64,000 nt of DNA from assembly GCA_963693365.1 (NCBI GenBank), contig CAVNZM010000016.1, positions 2,542,001 through 2,606,000 on the forward strand, written 5' to 3'. Shown here one piece after another: positions 1 to 12,252 of the stretch. The notes under the pieces are model-generated. The model was not told the origin of the DNA, made no database searches, and worked only from the letters and a program-made list of their open reading frames with translations. The stretch comes from Amoebidium appalachense. Its lineage: Eukaryota > Ichthyosporea. Every line of letters begins with the position of its first letter. The stretch's first letter is position 1. The position numbers and the translations under genes were made by a program.

Positions 1-487
1 GTTTTTTCTAGAAAAGAAAAATAAAAAAGCCTGGGGGGAGGGAGGGGGAGGGAGGGAAGGATTTGCTTGTTTGTGCGTATATGAAGGATAGGACAATGAC
101 ATTTCTGCATTTGCTCAAGAGGAGAGGGGGGTAATGGGGAGGTTGGGTGTGTGCGTTGGTGTGTCTGCGCGTGCATGCGTACTTGCGTACGTGCGTGTGT
201 GTGTGCGTGCGGGCGTGCGGGCGGGCGTGTTTGTGTTGTGTGTGGGTGGGTGTGTGTGTACGTCCGTGTGCCCTTGTGTCCGTGTGTGTGTGTGCGCGCA
301 CATGTGCGTGTGTACGCCCTTGTATGTGTGGATTGGGGAGATAAAACGGCCAGTTCTGTTTCACGCAACTATTACCCACACCCTTCTATTCATTGTTGCG
401 TGCCACCAGTGTTTCTTTCTCCTTTTACACCGCACACATTTTAACACTAATGGACCAATATTTTTTACGATAATTTTTTAACACTAG
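1..487 (+). other. Intron of the PARN-like gene, GT-rich
   Basis: No coding signal is visible here. About 150-330 is a degenerate GT/GTGC microsatellite. The stretch ends in a T-rich tract and an AG at 486-487 that serves as the acceptor for the first recognisable exon. The open frames over the repeat encode only Cys/Val or His/Thr strings and are repeat translations. Confidence 0.6.
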
Positions 488-618
488 CGTCCCATTGGTG
501 CACAGCGTTTAAAGCCATCGGGGACATTGAGATCACATGGGTGGATGATATCTCTGCTATTGTCAACGTTTTGACCCACGAAAAGGCTGCCATGGTTCTG
601 CCACATTTCGAGTATTTG

Positions 619-653
<35 letters not shown>

Positions 654-1555
654 CCCCACCTCCCCTCTTCCCCCCGTCTCCTTTTCCCCCTCCCCTCCCT
701 CGGAGGTGCCTGTGTTTCCCTTTGCCCGCCCCGTTTTTAATCGCCTGCCTCTGAGGGTATTCTTTAGTATCCTCCCTCCCTCGCTCGCTCCCTCCTTCCC
801 TCCGTTTTCTCTTTCCCCCCCCCCCCCCTCCCCCCCTCCATGCCGCAACTTCCCATCCCCTCCCTCGTCTCTCTTTTACTCTTTCTGTTCCCCTCACCCT
901 GCCCTCTCTCTTCCCCCCCCCCCTCCCTCCCCGCATGTGTGTAGGTGGGTGGGTGTCTGTTTGTTTTTAGGTTGTTTTCCTGCTTTCGGCGAGAGAGAAG
1001 GGGGAAAGGTGTGCGTGTGTGTGTGGGAAGGGGGGAGGGGGGGGAGGGGGGGGAGGGAGGGGGGTTGTCAAAGTTGTGCACATTTGCATTTCCTTGTGTG
1101 CGTAGCATTGTGTGATTGCGGATGTTTGGTGTGTGATTCTGCCTTTATGTGTTTTCTGTTGGTGTTTATGTGATTCTCACGTTCATGGAGTCCCAGGGGA
1201 TCATGGGGGAGGGGAAGAGGGACTGAAGGGAGGGGGGGGGGAGGGAGAGAGGGGGGGGGGGGGGGGGAGGAGGGGGGGGGAGGGGGGAGGGAGGGGAGAG
1301 AGGGGGTTGGGTAGGTGCGTATGTGTGTGTGTGTTGGGTGGGGGTGATGAAGAGGGGGAGGGGGGGGGGGGGGGGGGAGGGGGGGGGAATAGAAAGATGT
1401 ATTAGTGGAAAAGGGTGGAAACAGATGGACTTGCACGTGTGTGAATGCTGACACGTATGGGGGCACATAGGGGTGTCGCTCCCAAGCAGTTTTCCATTGT
1501 GGACCATGCAACCTACCTGGCAAGCAAGACTGGTGAACGTTCGAGTATGTTCTCG

Positions 1556-1592
<37 letters not shown>

Positions 1593-1946
1593 CCCTCCCA
1601 CCCTCTCTCTCTCCCTCCCTTCCTCCCATGCCGTATGTCCCCTTTGTGCTCCTTTCTTTTGACACTTTCAAAGTGTCAATACGTCATAAAGCGTCTATAC
1701 ACAACCCACCTCCGTCCCCCCCCCACAATCACTTCCCGGTCGCCCACCTTAAACAAACACAGACACACTCCTCTTGCCGATCGATCTTCTCTCTCTCTCT
1801 CTCTCGCGCTCTCTCTCTCTTTTGGGGTTTTTCTTTTTTTTTTTTTTTTTTTTGGGGGGGGGGGGGGGGGAGGGGGGAGGAGGATCGGATGGAAGGCTTA
1901 TTGGCATGCAAAGGGAAGACGGGAAGACGCCTACGACAGAGGGCAC

Positions 1947-1979
<33 letters not shown>

Positions 1980-2437
1980 TCTCTCTCCTGCCTCCTGCCC
2001 GGACACATACACACACACACAAGCTCACAAGCCAGTATGACCACCATCCAGCCGACGACACACGATCATGCTGCTTACACAGACAAATGCACATGCACGG
2101 AGGCACGGAGGCAGTCAAACACACAAACACACACATGCACACATGAACACCCTCACACAAACTTACAGCCACACATCCACGCACAAGACTCTTTCTGCAC
2201 ACACACACACACACATACTGCCTCCCCCCTCTCCCCTGCTCCCCGCCTCTCCCCCGTACCTTCCATATCTGCATCTTTGTTCTGCTCATCCATCTTCTCC
2301 TATGTACAGTGTAACATTTCCCTAAACCCCCCCCCCCTTCCTCACCACCCCACCCCACCCCACCCCCCACCCCCCACCCACCCACATAAGCAGGCAACAC
2401 CGAGAAGCAAACCAAGCGTCCCCGCATCTCTCTTTGA
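488..2437 (+). CDS. PARN: PARN-like poly(A)-specific ribonuclease, C-terminal exons (5' partial)
   Basis: Three exons can be joined in phase: 488-611, 1471-1544 and 2394-2437 (stop TGA). Exon 1 reads FKAIGDIEITWVDDISAIV, which resembles the C-terminal RRM of PARN (FxxxGxIxIxWxDDTSAxV); exon 2 gives a second segment with an FSIVDHATYLAS core where PARN has its YRIQTYAEY region. The last exon adds a short basic tail, TEKQTKRPRISL, that looks like a nuclear localisation signal. Donors are GTATTTG and GTATGT, acceptors TAG and CAG, and the phases 2 then 1 match at both joins. PARN removes poly(A) tails in a cap-stimulated manner. The DEDD nuclease and R3H domains would lie before the window. The RRM call is fairly strong; the last exon rests on phase and reading frame only. 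An AATAAA at about 3292 could be its polyadenylation signal. Confidence 0.55.
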
Positions 2438-2841
2438 ACCAACCCCATTGGCTCTCTGTCACGTGACAACTCACTACGATGTCACCATTGGTCAAGTCAT
2501 GGCGGAAAACGACGGGGGATTGGTTTTTGGAAAAACTCCTCCCTAATTTTTTATTTTTTATTTTATTTATTTATTTATTTATTTATTTTTTTTTTTTTTT
2601 TTTTTTTTGATGCTGTGTTTCACCAAGACACTGTATATGAAGTCATGTGCGTAGGTTTCTGGATCCACGTTTGGTCTTTTTTCATGCCTTCTTTTTTTTT
2701 TTTTTTGGATTGATGACTTGATATCCAATAGCAGTATTGACCATTTATTCCAACTTTTTTTTTAATGTTTTCTAGAAACTATATATAGTTTCATGCTCCT
2801 CTTATCCTAGTCATGGGTTCGAAAATACGGTAAAAGTCGCA

Positions 2842-2844
<3 letters not shown>

Positions 2845-2919
<75 letters not shown>

Positions 2920-2969
2920 TACACGAACACACACACACATACACACACTCACTCACTCACACACACACG

Positions 2970-3007
<38 letters not shown>

Positions 3008-3010
3008 GTG

Positions 3011-3043
<33 letters not shown>

Positions 3044-3056
3044 CACACATGCACAC
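2845..3056. repeat. (CA)n microsatellite
   Basis: Long CA array with short interruptions (near 2915-2945 and 3005-3012), followed by T-rich and G-rich tracts. It lies in the spacer downstream of the PARN-like gene. No gene is visible between 2438 and 6779. Confidence 0.9.
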
Positions 3057-3769
3057 ATGCACACATCCACTTTTCTTTTTTCTTTTTTCTTTTCTTTTTT
3101 TTTTTTTTTGGGGGGGGGGGGGGGGAGGGGGGGGAAGGGGGGGAGGGGGGAGGGGGGAGGGGGGGGGAGGGGGGAAACCATGTGCTGTTAATGTCAAGCC
3201 TGATTCCTTACAGTTGCACCATGTCGTTTGCTCTTTTTGTTCCCTTTCTTCGGGTTTCCTTTTATGACTCGCGCCCTAGCTCGTATTGTTTCAAATAAAG
3301 TTCGGAATGTTTCTCGAGGGTTCTCGATGACCTATAATAGACTTACTTGCACGAAGGCGAATGGACATATATTATGAGCTCATTATGACATGTATTGCTC
3401 TGCATATCATGTGTAGTAGGTGTCTGTGATATTGTAGGTCAAATGTTAAACTGAACCGAACTTCAAGTCACAGATTTGTGTTTGTGGATCACCTGGCTTG
3501 GCACCTACAATAGTTATCTACAATACATACATCATATATATTTAACGATTATAGTATTGCTGCGTGTTTCACATCTAGCTCGATCCCCCCCCCCCCCCCC
3601 CCCCCCCCCCCCACCACCAAACACACACACACAAACACACGCGCACACACACACCTTTTTCCATCCCTCCCTCCCTTGCGGCCTCAATTGCACCTGGACC
3701 CTCGAATCCGGATCCCTCCCTCTCTTTCTCTGCCCCCTCCGAGTGAATTCTTTCTCTCTCTTTTAAATC

Positions 3770-3799
3770 TCTCTCTCTCTCTCTCCCTCCCTCCCTCCT

Positions 3800-3846
<47 letters not shown>

Positions 3847-3888
3847 TCTCCCTCTCTCCCTCTCTCTCTTTCACACACACACTCTCTC

Positions 3889-3938
<50 letters not shown>

Positions 3939-3994
3939 CTCTAGCTCTCTCTCTCTCTCCCTCCCCCCCTCCCCCCTCTCTCTAGCTCTCTCTC

Positions 3995-4063
<69 letters not shown>

Positions 4064-4149
4064 AGCTCTCTCTCTCTCTCTCCCTCCCCCCCCCCTCTCT
4101 CTCTAGCTCTCTCTCTCTCTCTCTCTCTCTCCCCCAGGCCTCTCTCGCT

Positions 4150-4243
<94 letters not shown>

Positions 4244-4258
4244 CTCTCTCTCCCTCCA

Positions 4259-4290
<32 letters not shown>

Positions 4291-4294
4291 ACTC

Positions 4295-4346
<52 letters not shown>

Positions 4347-4352
4347 CCAGGC

Positions 4353-4370
<18 letters not shown>
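3770..4370. repeat. (CT)n microsatellite block with poly-C insets
   Basis: About 600 bp of CT dinucleotide with several internal poly-C blocks. A short sub-unit reading CTCTAGCTCTCT recurs about every 100 bp (near 3941, 3983, 4062, 4102), so the block has higher-order periodicity. Tetranucleotide (CTAT)n lies at about 4367-4390. Confidence 0.9.
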
Positions 4371-4384
<14 letters not shown>

Positions 4385-4739
4385 CTATCTAGCTCTCCCT
4401 CTCCCTCTCCTCTCCCTCCCTCCCTCTCTCCCCCTCCCCCCTCTCTCCCTCTGTTTTCTGTTTCTCCCCCTCTCTCACCCTCCCTCTCTCTTTCTCTCTA
4501 GATATATCTCTTTCCTCCTTCTCCATCACCTCTCTCAATCGCTCTTCCCCCCCTTCGCCCATACACACACGCGCACACACTCGTGTATCGACATCATGAT
4601 GTCCATCATGATCACATGCAAACTTGAAGAGTAGTCAGGTATCAGTGAACACAGTGTCACACGCACACACACGCAATGTTTGTTTTGACTCTTCTGGAGC
4701 TTTGACGTCATTGAAATGCATTCCAATGTAGAAAGTGTG

Positions 4740-4791
4740 GATAAGAAATCACGGCCATCTAGAAACACCCTAGATGGCCGTGATAAGAAAT
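4740..4791. mobile_element. Micro-hairpin flanked by direct repeats
   Basis: A perfect 15-bp inverted repeat (4748-4762 and 4770-4784, arm ATCACGGCCATCTAG) closes a 7-nt loop. The 10-mer GATAAGAAAT occurs on both sides (4740-4749 and 4782-4791). This looks like a very small fold-back element with a target-site duplication, although the duplication overlaps the arm ends slightly. Confidence 0.5.
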
Positions 4792-5045
4792 ATATAGGAA
4801 GAACCAATCACGTTGCAGTTGGACTCCTTACAATGCTGAGGACAAATTCATAGAATCGAATTCAATTGAAAAAGGAAAATTTTCTTTGCTTACAGACTGA
4901 GAAAGGAGCTAAACCACACAGCTTATATTTTTTCCTATTCTGGCGAATTTAGATTTCCAAAACTAGAATCTACATTTTTGTACGTATTATAAACAGACGG
5001 GTATCACAAGCCGCGGAGCCACGAGCTCCGGATATCGATATAAAG

Positions 5046-5270
5046 CAGGGTGTGAAATTTGTTTTTGGCTGGTGCCATTTTGGTAACTTTCCACCAGCCT
5101 GGATGGCCCTAACAGAGCCAACAACCGTTTTTGGGTGTATTCCCCGATATATTTGGCTCTGTTAGGGCCAATTTTTGAAAAATTGATGACCTAACCTTAA
5201 AAAGGTAGGGACAATTTTCGGACTTTCAAGGGCAATCTTCTGGCCCTAAACCCCCTAATTTCACAGCCTG
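5046..5270. mobile_element. 225-bp terminal-inverted-repeat element (MITE candidate)
   Basis: The ends are CAGGGTGTGAAATT and, inverted, CAGGCTGTGAAATT (13 of 14 match). Inside is a perfect 18-bp inverted repeat (5104-5121 and 5153-5170, arm TGGCCCTAACAGAGCCAA). CAGGG-type ends recall hAT-superfamily non-autonomous elements. I see no clear 8-bp target duplication and no transposase. A similar TIR end (TTTCACACCCTG) occurs at about 17593-17604. Confidence 0.45.
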
Positions 5271-5916
5271 ATTTTGAAGGGCGCGTTTGCGCAAGTGTCG
5301 CAAGTTGCGCAAGGCGTTTAGGCAAGTTACACTTTTTTCTTTTAAGTAGGTATATTCAACCAAGAGAGGTATGAGCATGCACGGAATAATTAGAAGGCAA
5401 GAGAGTTACTTTACGAGTTAGCCTAAGGTATACCTCAAGATACATGAACACAAAACACACTGTAACACAATATGAAAAATACATGATTCAAATCTTTGTC
5501 CAGCATTGCTGCTCAGTACACACATATTGAGAGGTTTTGGGGGAGCATTGACACCAACCTAATTAGAGCCAATAAACAATTAGGATCTAGTATAAGGCGC
5601 ATACATGTTTGGTTGTGAATCAGTGGTGACGTCAAGAGTAGATGAGCGAATGAGCGACGCCGCTGGCATGATTTGGAATTTGACAGGACCATTCCATGCG
5701 CTTCTAAGACAAGTAAAGGCTGCAGAAATCACGCTTGTTTTTTGATTATAAAACAAATACGGAACTATTTATAGTTTATGTTTTTGTTGTTTTTCCCTTT
5801 GATAGTGACTTGTCTCTGGCGAGCGTTACAATAAACGAGTTGACTCGAAGAATCAGCACTACTCTAAATGACTTGAATCTGTATTTTAGAGTCATTTGGT
5901 TAGATACGCTATTCTG

Positions 5917-6005
5917 ATTGGCTCGAAGTTGATTACACAGCTGATTGGTCGAAAGACACCATGCTCCCGCCAATCGGCGACTGTTTAAATTCAATTGTTG
6001 ATTGG
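5917..6005. promoter_or_regulatory. CCAAT-box cluster
   Basis: Four CCAAT/ATTGG pentamers lie within 89 bp (5917, 5944, 5970, 6001), with further ones at 6250 and 6566. They sit 200-860 bp upstream of the start at 6780. NF-Y-type factors bind this pentamer in eukaryotic promoters; function here is inferred from position and clustering. Confidence 0.35.
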
Positions 6006-6779
6006 TGGAACTGCAAAGCACTAATTGCGATTCCTCTGGATCTCCTTGGTCATCTGATACATGCAGAGCCTCCTCACTGTTGTTAGCTTCAGCGCAGATT
6101 ATTTGACTGCAACATTTATTCTGAAACTTTCTTTCTTACACATGAGCAGGTTTGAAATTATATACTTCGTATCTGGACGTACTGTCGCGGTCCTTTGACG
6201 TCAGCAAGCAGCATCTGAATCAGACTGAATTTCAATAAAGGCAATGGTGATTGGCGGATCTGAGCGATTCAGCAGCCTGGTATGTGCATGTGTGTAATCC
6301 GGGGTGTGAATTCACGTCACAATCAGTACTGAGTAGGTGACACTGAGTTGACAACATTGGTCACACAAAAAAGGCTGAATTATATATGTAATAACACCTA
6401 TATCTAATGTTTCTGCATCCATATTAATTATAGTTAGTTATTTCTATCCACGAGGTAGCTAAGTCACGGTGTCCTGGACCTCGCCAAGTTCTCAGTGGGG
6501 CAGCCTGGAGGCTGGCAGCCCCTGCCCCGCCCAGGCAGATCTAAATTTAGAATTCAGTGTCTCCGCCAATCACAACGGTTTATCCAGTTACAAATTTGTG
6601 TAGTCATAGATCATTGAATAGCAGGGCAGATAAGCTGGCGCCGTCCAAAAGTTCACTACAGTATCCTAGTCGTTTTATTTGCCTTTGGCAGTGTTGTTGT
6701 GGTAGTTTCGTACAGTTTTCATGGACAAGCAGTCTTCACAATTCTTTTCCTACCTCACAACCCACCCATACTTAGCAAA

Positions 6780-7811
6780 ATGGACCCTATGGAAATGGAG
6801 GGTAGTTACAGCGATCTCGAGACACTACCCCACACGCACCAACACACAACAGCACACAACACACCAGACATCGAAAGCTTAAGCGTAGACACATGTACAC
6901 TCGACGAAAACGCACACGAGCAGACACACTATGAGACAAGAAAGAAAAGAAGAAACTCACGCTCAGAATCTGTTATAGGGCGGCGGGCTGTAAGCTGCCT
7001 ATACTGCCGTTCACTGCACGTGAAGTGTGATGGGTCACGAAGCGATTGCGCAAAAGCACAAGTAACAAAGCGAACCCCACGAAATATCACAACGAGGAAA
7101 CTAGCACCGGCACAAACACATACGGGAATGTTTTCATTCCCTTTGCCAGCTAACCCTCTACAACCCATCACCGTTCCTTCCTTTCCCCCCTCCGCACATG
7201 CGTCAAAGGTGCGTCGTCAAAGGAGGTCTGAGCCATGCATTCGTTCACTTTCCCTCATGACGTTTATGCAATCTGGCACAGATGTGTGCGGGCGGTCGTC
7301 CTCTGTGCAACTGGGCGGCTTTTCCCCCGACTACCACCCCATGCCTGCATCCTCACCCCAGTCACCGCAATCATTCACCGCATTTGAATCGCACAAGGTC
7401 GAGATGAGAAAGCGGAGGGGCTCGTTCGATTCCATTGACACCTCGTCAAGCGCAAGAAGTGCTGCGGAATGGAACACGTATTCCAGCGGCTCATTCCTTG
7501 CCCCACCCCCCTTCTCCCCTTATGGGAGTGAGAGCTACAGCCCTAGACCTCAACCTTGGTCTCCCATGTCCACGGATACGGCAGTTTTGGGTGACTCAGC
7601 TCAGCGCGCATCGTCGTTTATGATTGCGGACGTGTTCCCTGATGGGTTAAACGTTGCCGTTGTTAACAGAATAGCGGCGAAGGTGATGGATGTGCAGATG
7701 GTGGGGTCTCCCGCACCCACCGGGGAGGGGTTAAAGGTGGAGAGGACGAGCTCAAAGTCGGAGGAAGAGCAAAAGGCAAAGATTTGGAGGGCCTTTGATG
7801 TACCTATGTAG
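6780..7811 (+). CDS. Zinc-cluster-like nuclear protein of unknown function
   Basis: Single-exon gene of 343 residues; the ATG at 6780 has an A-rich context (GCAAAATGG). A basic stretch (KKRRNS) precedes a C-x2-C-x6-C-x6-C array (SCLYCRSLHVKCDGSRSDC, residues about 73-91) that matches the first half of a fungal-type Zn2Cys6 DNA-binding cluster, including the CDG step. The second half is missing: no further cysteine follows at the expected spacing. The rest is rich in Ser, Pro and basic runs (RRQRRSEP; RKRRGSFDS, a PKA-like RRxS site), as in disordered regulatory proteins. The tail contains a small ordered-looking segment, DVFPDGLNVAVVNRIAAKV. A transcription regulator is plausible, but DNA binding cannot be assumed with half a cluster. 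Confidence 0.6.
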   Translation: MDPMEMEGSYSDLETLPHTHQHTTAHNTPDIESLSVDTCTLDENAHEQTHYETRKKRRNSRSESVIGRRAVSCLYCRSLHVKCDGSRSDCAKAQVTKRTPRNITTRKLAPAQTHTGMFSFPLPANPLQPITVPSFPPSAHASKVRRQRRSEPCIRSLSLMTFMQSGTDVCGRSSSVQLGGFSPDYHPMPASSPQSPQSFTAFESHKVEMRKRRGSFDSIDTSSSARSAAEWNTYSSGSFLAPPPFSPYGSESYSPRPQPWSPMSTDTAVLGDSAQRASSFMIADVFPDGLNVAVVNRIAAKVMDVQMVGSPAPTGEGLKVERTSSKSEEEQKAKIWRAFDVPM

Positions 7812-9305
7812 TTTCTTAGGTATATTATCACTACTAGTATGGGTAGTGGGGATATCTTACTATCTGGGGCACTAAGTAACGCATGAGCCGGTCAGAGGCA
7901 GTTATAATATGTATGTAAGTATGAATGTGTCCATATTTGGTGGCCTTTGGCGGGATGCTTAAATATTAGGTTGGAATTGCAGTATACAGTTAGGTAGTGG
8001 TGGGTTGAATGGAAAACCTGAGATGCCGACCAGTATATGATACCAACAATACGAACGTGTAAAGATGATCTGATGCCATAATGATTGCTGTTGGAATGCT
8101 ATTTAGATGTAATATTTGTATGCACATTCTCTGCGGGCAGGGAGTGTAGTGCAATCAAGGCCTCCTATTGTAAATAGGGAGGCCTTGAGTGCAACACACC
8201 GAGGTGGGTCTGGTACCCCTATGGTTTCTAAAATTGTCATAAAACGAAAAAGGATCTTGCAGGAAAACTTTGTCGTGTAAACCGGGGTTGGCAGACTGAC
8301 CCCGTGTGCAAAGCTGTAATTTCAAAGTCTTCTTTTCCCTCATGTGTATTATAAAGCTACACAACAGCTTACACACGTCTCGTTTTCCTCTTTACTCTGG
8401 GCACCTTCAACATTCACAAAACCGCGCGTATGTACATCATAACCTCATGCTCGTGTTTTGAGCTTGAATGCTTCACCGTGAGTTGTGCGTGATCTACCAT
8501 AGCCTGCAAACCTCCCTCTCCCCTCCGATAGCGCGATGATGTGATCCCCCCCCCCCCCCCCCTCCCCCCTCCCCCCCCGCCCCCACCCTCCCCGCCTTCC
8601 CCCCACACCCCCACCCCCACCCTCATACACACCCACCCACCCATCCACCCACCCACCATCCGCGACGGTCCCCTCTCTATAGCGATGGGTCCCTCGTGCT
8701 TGATGCTAGTTTGTTTTTATGACCAGTGTTTGTAGCGGCCATCTCCCCCTTCGTTCGACCCATAAGCACACTATGCAGGGATAATACCACACAGAAAGCT
8801 GCAGCCGCTTCTACTGTGTGTTTTTGTAAATGAATCTATATACCTATCATCATGCCAGAACGTGTGTTCAAAAAACAGAAAAAGGAACTCAAGCTGCAGG
8901 GACTCAACTCATGATTGTCAAGCCCGAGGTAGTGATTGCGCAAACCCTCTGGCACGATATTTTGTTTGCAATTTCCAGCCCTTGTGTAATTTTCGGTGAA
9001 TTGCTAAAGACTCCAACGCACCAATCATGCCACATCCTAATATCCTCCTTGCGTTCACACAGTCGCGCTCTTTTTTCTTTTTTTTTTTTGCCTCCATGTA
9101 AGAAGCGAAGTACCTGTTTCGTTTCGTTACTTCTATAGCAGGTGTAACTTCCAGGATAGGTGACTCAATGTTCCAACCGTCGCATTGACCAGTAGCCGTA
9201 TATGCTGGTTTTATCAAGCGACCACCGTGAAAAAGGAAATCTGCCTAAATCTTCAAGAATGGTCAGACTCCCCCTCCCCCCCCTCCCCCCCATCCTCCCC
9301 CCTCC

Positions 9306-9336
<31 letters not shown>

Positions 9337-10209
9337 CACCACCACCACCACCACCACCACCACCGCTACCAACACCCACCACCACCACCACCACCACCAC
9401 CACCACCGCTACCAACACCCACCACCACCACCACCGCTATCAACACCACAACAACCACCACCACCACCCCCATCACCTTTTCTTACCGCCTAAAGCCACT
9501 TCGGAATACAAAAACACGCCTGCACATAACCAAGCACAAGGCTTTGTGTCAGGGAGGGGGCCTCTAAATACCGCCCCACCCCCCCTCCCTTCCCCTCTCT
9601 CTCCGCCTGGTCCCCTGCTGAGGCCCCACCCCACAATAACTAGGCACAGGTGCACCTGTTCTTTTCTGCGCTCAATTTTAAGCGCAAAACGACACAAGGC
9701 CATCATGGCATCACACATACAAACTAGAGTAGGGGTGGGCTGACACACACCACACAGGCAGGAGTACGCAGTGCTACACACACGCACGCACACATTTACC
9801 TTATGAGTCTATAAAGCATTTGCCATCTCCTCCCACCGTTCCAACCATGCATCTCATCTCATCACTGGTTCTTTGCTTGTCTGTTTTCGCCACCAAGCAT
9901 ACGTAGTGCCAGCTATCACTCACCTCTGCAACCGCTAGCTTGGTGTCTCTCCTATCTGCTTAGCTTGTGTGTTTTCTCCATGTCATCCCTCCTTTTTTCC
10001 TGCTGAGACCACATCTTTGTTCTTTCGCCACGCATCCAACCACAGCTACACACCTACACCTTTAAGTACTTGCGTCACTCTCTTTCTTTATGCTCAAATC
10101 TCTCCCCTTGTCCCTCTTCATCTCTGCTTCACCTTGCCCCTTGTCGGATCTGTGTTTTTGCGAGGACTAAGTTCAACCCCTTACAGTAGAACGCGCGCAC
10201 GTGAGCACA

Positions 10210-10243
<34 letters not shown>

Positions 10244-10291
10244 ACATACACACACACACACATGTGCGCGCGCACACACACACACATACAC

Positions 10292-10353
<62 letters not shown>

Positions 10354-11083
10354 CACACACACACACACACACATGCACACACGCACGCACTAACACAAGC
10401 ACCCCCACACACACACATCACCTCGCCTCGTGGATTCCTTCCCCCCCTATGTTCAGTCTTTAACCTCTTTCGGCTTTACTCGATCTTATCCCTCCGACCC
10501 CTTCCTCCCTTAATCTATAAATCTCGCTGCCCTTTCAGTTTTTTTCCCCCCTTGCACGTCGCTCTACCCCACTCTTCCTTCCCTGCTGTTTTCTCATTAG
10601 AACCCCCCTCCCCCTGTCTCTTTCCCTCTAACCCCCCCCCCCCCCTCTCTCTACCTCCATCTCTCTCTCTCTCTACCTCCATCTCTCTCTCTCTCTCCCC
10701 CCCCCCTCCCCCCCGGCCCCTTTGCCCCATACCACACTCCCGTTTTTCTGTCACACATTACCCCAAGGCGTAATAAAACACCCTCTTAGCTCGTGCCTTT
10801 CCTCTCCTTAACTTTTCGGTCCATCCCTCTTCCCCTCCCTTTTTCCCAATTATTTCCCTTTATTATTTTTCCTCCTCCTCAGAAACCTTTGCCTTCCCCG
10901 CTCCCCCCCCCACCCCACCCCCCTCTTCCCCTCCCCCTTCTTTCCCTGAGGATTTCTGGGACACACACATGCATGCACTTCTAAAACCATTTTTTGTACC
11001 TGGTGTTCTGCTCGTGTCTAAGGCCCTCTCATGCTGGTTGTATCCCCCCCCCCCCCCCCCCCCCCCCCGGGGTGGGTCAAATC
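7812..11083. other. Spacer with simple repeats, no gene recognised
   Basis: Holds a micro-hairpin (8148-8194), poly-C/CA tracts (8547-8660), a (CAC)n run at 9335-9470, (CA)n at 10205-10385, and C/T-rich sequence at 10440-10970. No open segment shows convincing codon structure with splice sites. Confidence 0.5.
8148..8194. mobile_element. Micro-hairpin with AGTGCAA direct repeats
   Basis: Inverted arms TCAAGGCCTCCTATT and its complement (one-base bulge) close a 3-4-nt loop. AGTGCAA abuts the hairpin on both sides (8148-8154 and 8188-8194), as a 7-bp target-site duplication would. The arm shares the 12-mer CAAGGCCTCCTA with the hairpin at 17131-17171. Confidence 0.5.
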
Positions 11084-12108
11084 TCATATTTTCCCCTCTG
11101 ATTGCGAATTCTGCGGCCTTCGGGACTTAATTCTTTTCAGCTGGTGTAGTATGTTACCCAGGGAAGTATCGACTTAGGTATCGACGGGGGAGCTTCCTAG
11201 AAGCCCCGTCTCCTGAGTTCCTATCTATATTTTTCTTGCTTCTGCTTATTGCTGCAACTTTAACCCCCGGCCTTTCCCACTGCCCTTGCCTGCATAAGCA
11301 ACCCTGCTCGTCTCTGATCAAGACGGGTGACCTACTCATGTTCAATTGAAACAGTATCTGAGTTGGGTTTCGTTAACGAGGGGAATAGGTCGAAACTCGG
11401 GTACTGTGGATGACGTGGGCCCCCACTGAGGATGGGCTCTGCTTATTATGCATACTCTTTATGTATGGCTTGCATTCTGCATCGTGTTATCCGTTTGTTC
11501 TTGTGTACTTCGTACTTTTTGACGCATTCAAACCCCCCCCCCCCTGCCTGCATCAAAACAAAAACAAAAAAAAAACCTTGATGGGCTCTGCCCATTGTGC
11601 GTTCTTTTTATGTGCTGTTGCATTTTGCATTGCGTTGTCCTTTGTGAATGTGTATTTCGTTCTCTATGTGCCTTCAACACAGCCCCCCCCTCCCCTCAGA
11701 CGCAGTTGATGACTTGGGTCCTCCCTGAGGATGGGCTCTGCTTATCTGTGCACATGGCTGATGTTGCATACTTGAATGTTTGCCTTTGCATGTGTCGTGC
11801 ACCATGCTTCTCGTCGTGTATGCGTACTTCGTACTGTGTTCCGCATTCAAACCCCCCCCCCCCCCCTCCCCCCCGTGGACTCGCCTATTGCTGTTGAAAC
11901 ATAGTATGGGTTGGGAATCATGTGCGAGAGGTTAAAGAGCCGAAACCCATGCTTTTTTGGAGGCATAGGAACCCCCTGATGATGGGCTCTGTTCAAGTGT
12001 TTTCTGCCTGCACGCATAAATCGTTTGATTTTGGTTTTCCCACTTTTGTGACGTTTTGTTGTTGCTCTTTGTTGTCTCCTCCATATATCCAACCCTCTAA
12101 CTCATACA

Positions 12109-12146
<38 letters not shown>

Positions 12147-12221
12147 TTTGGAAGGCATGGGAACCTCCCAGATAATGAGCTCTGTTCAAGTGTTGTCTGC
12201 CTGCATTTTTTATTTTTTTTT

Positions 12222-12252
<31 letters not shown>

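Noticed and set aside
3221-3390. Alternative last exon of the PARN-like gene after TTACAG
   Set aside because: It is open for about 55 codons but hydrophobic and contains AATAAA; the basic exon at 2394 fits better. More likely 3' UTR.
8830-9217. Overlapping open frames of about 100 codons on both strands
   Set aside because: No domain, no splice support, and a poly-T run interrupts the composition; neither strand looks coding.
10201-10463. Long His/Thr or Cys/Val open frames over CA/GT repeats (also 13500-13680, 25451-26080, 34700-35000, 47775-48121, 60745-61234)
   Set aside because: Dinucleotide arrays are open in several frames on both strands; there is no codon structure and no domain.
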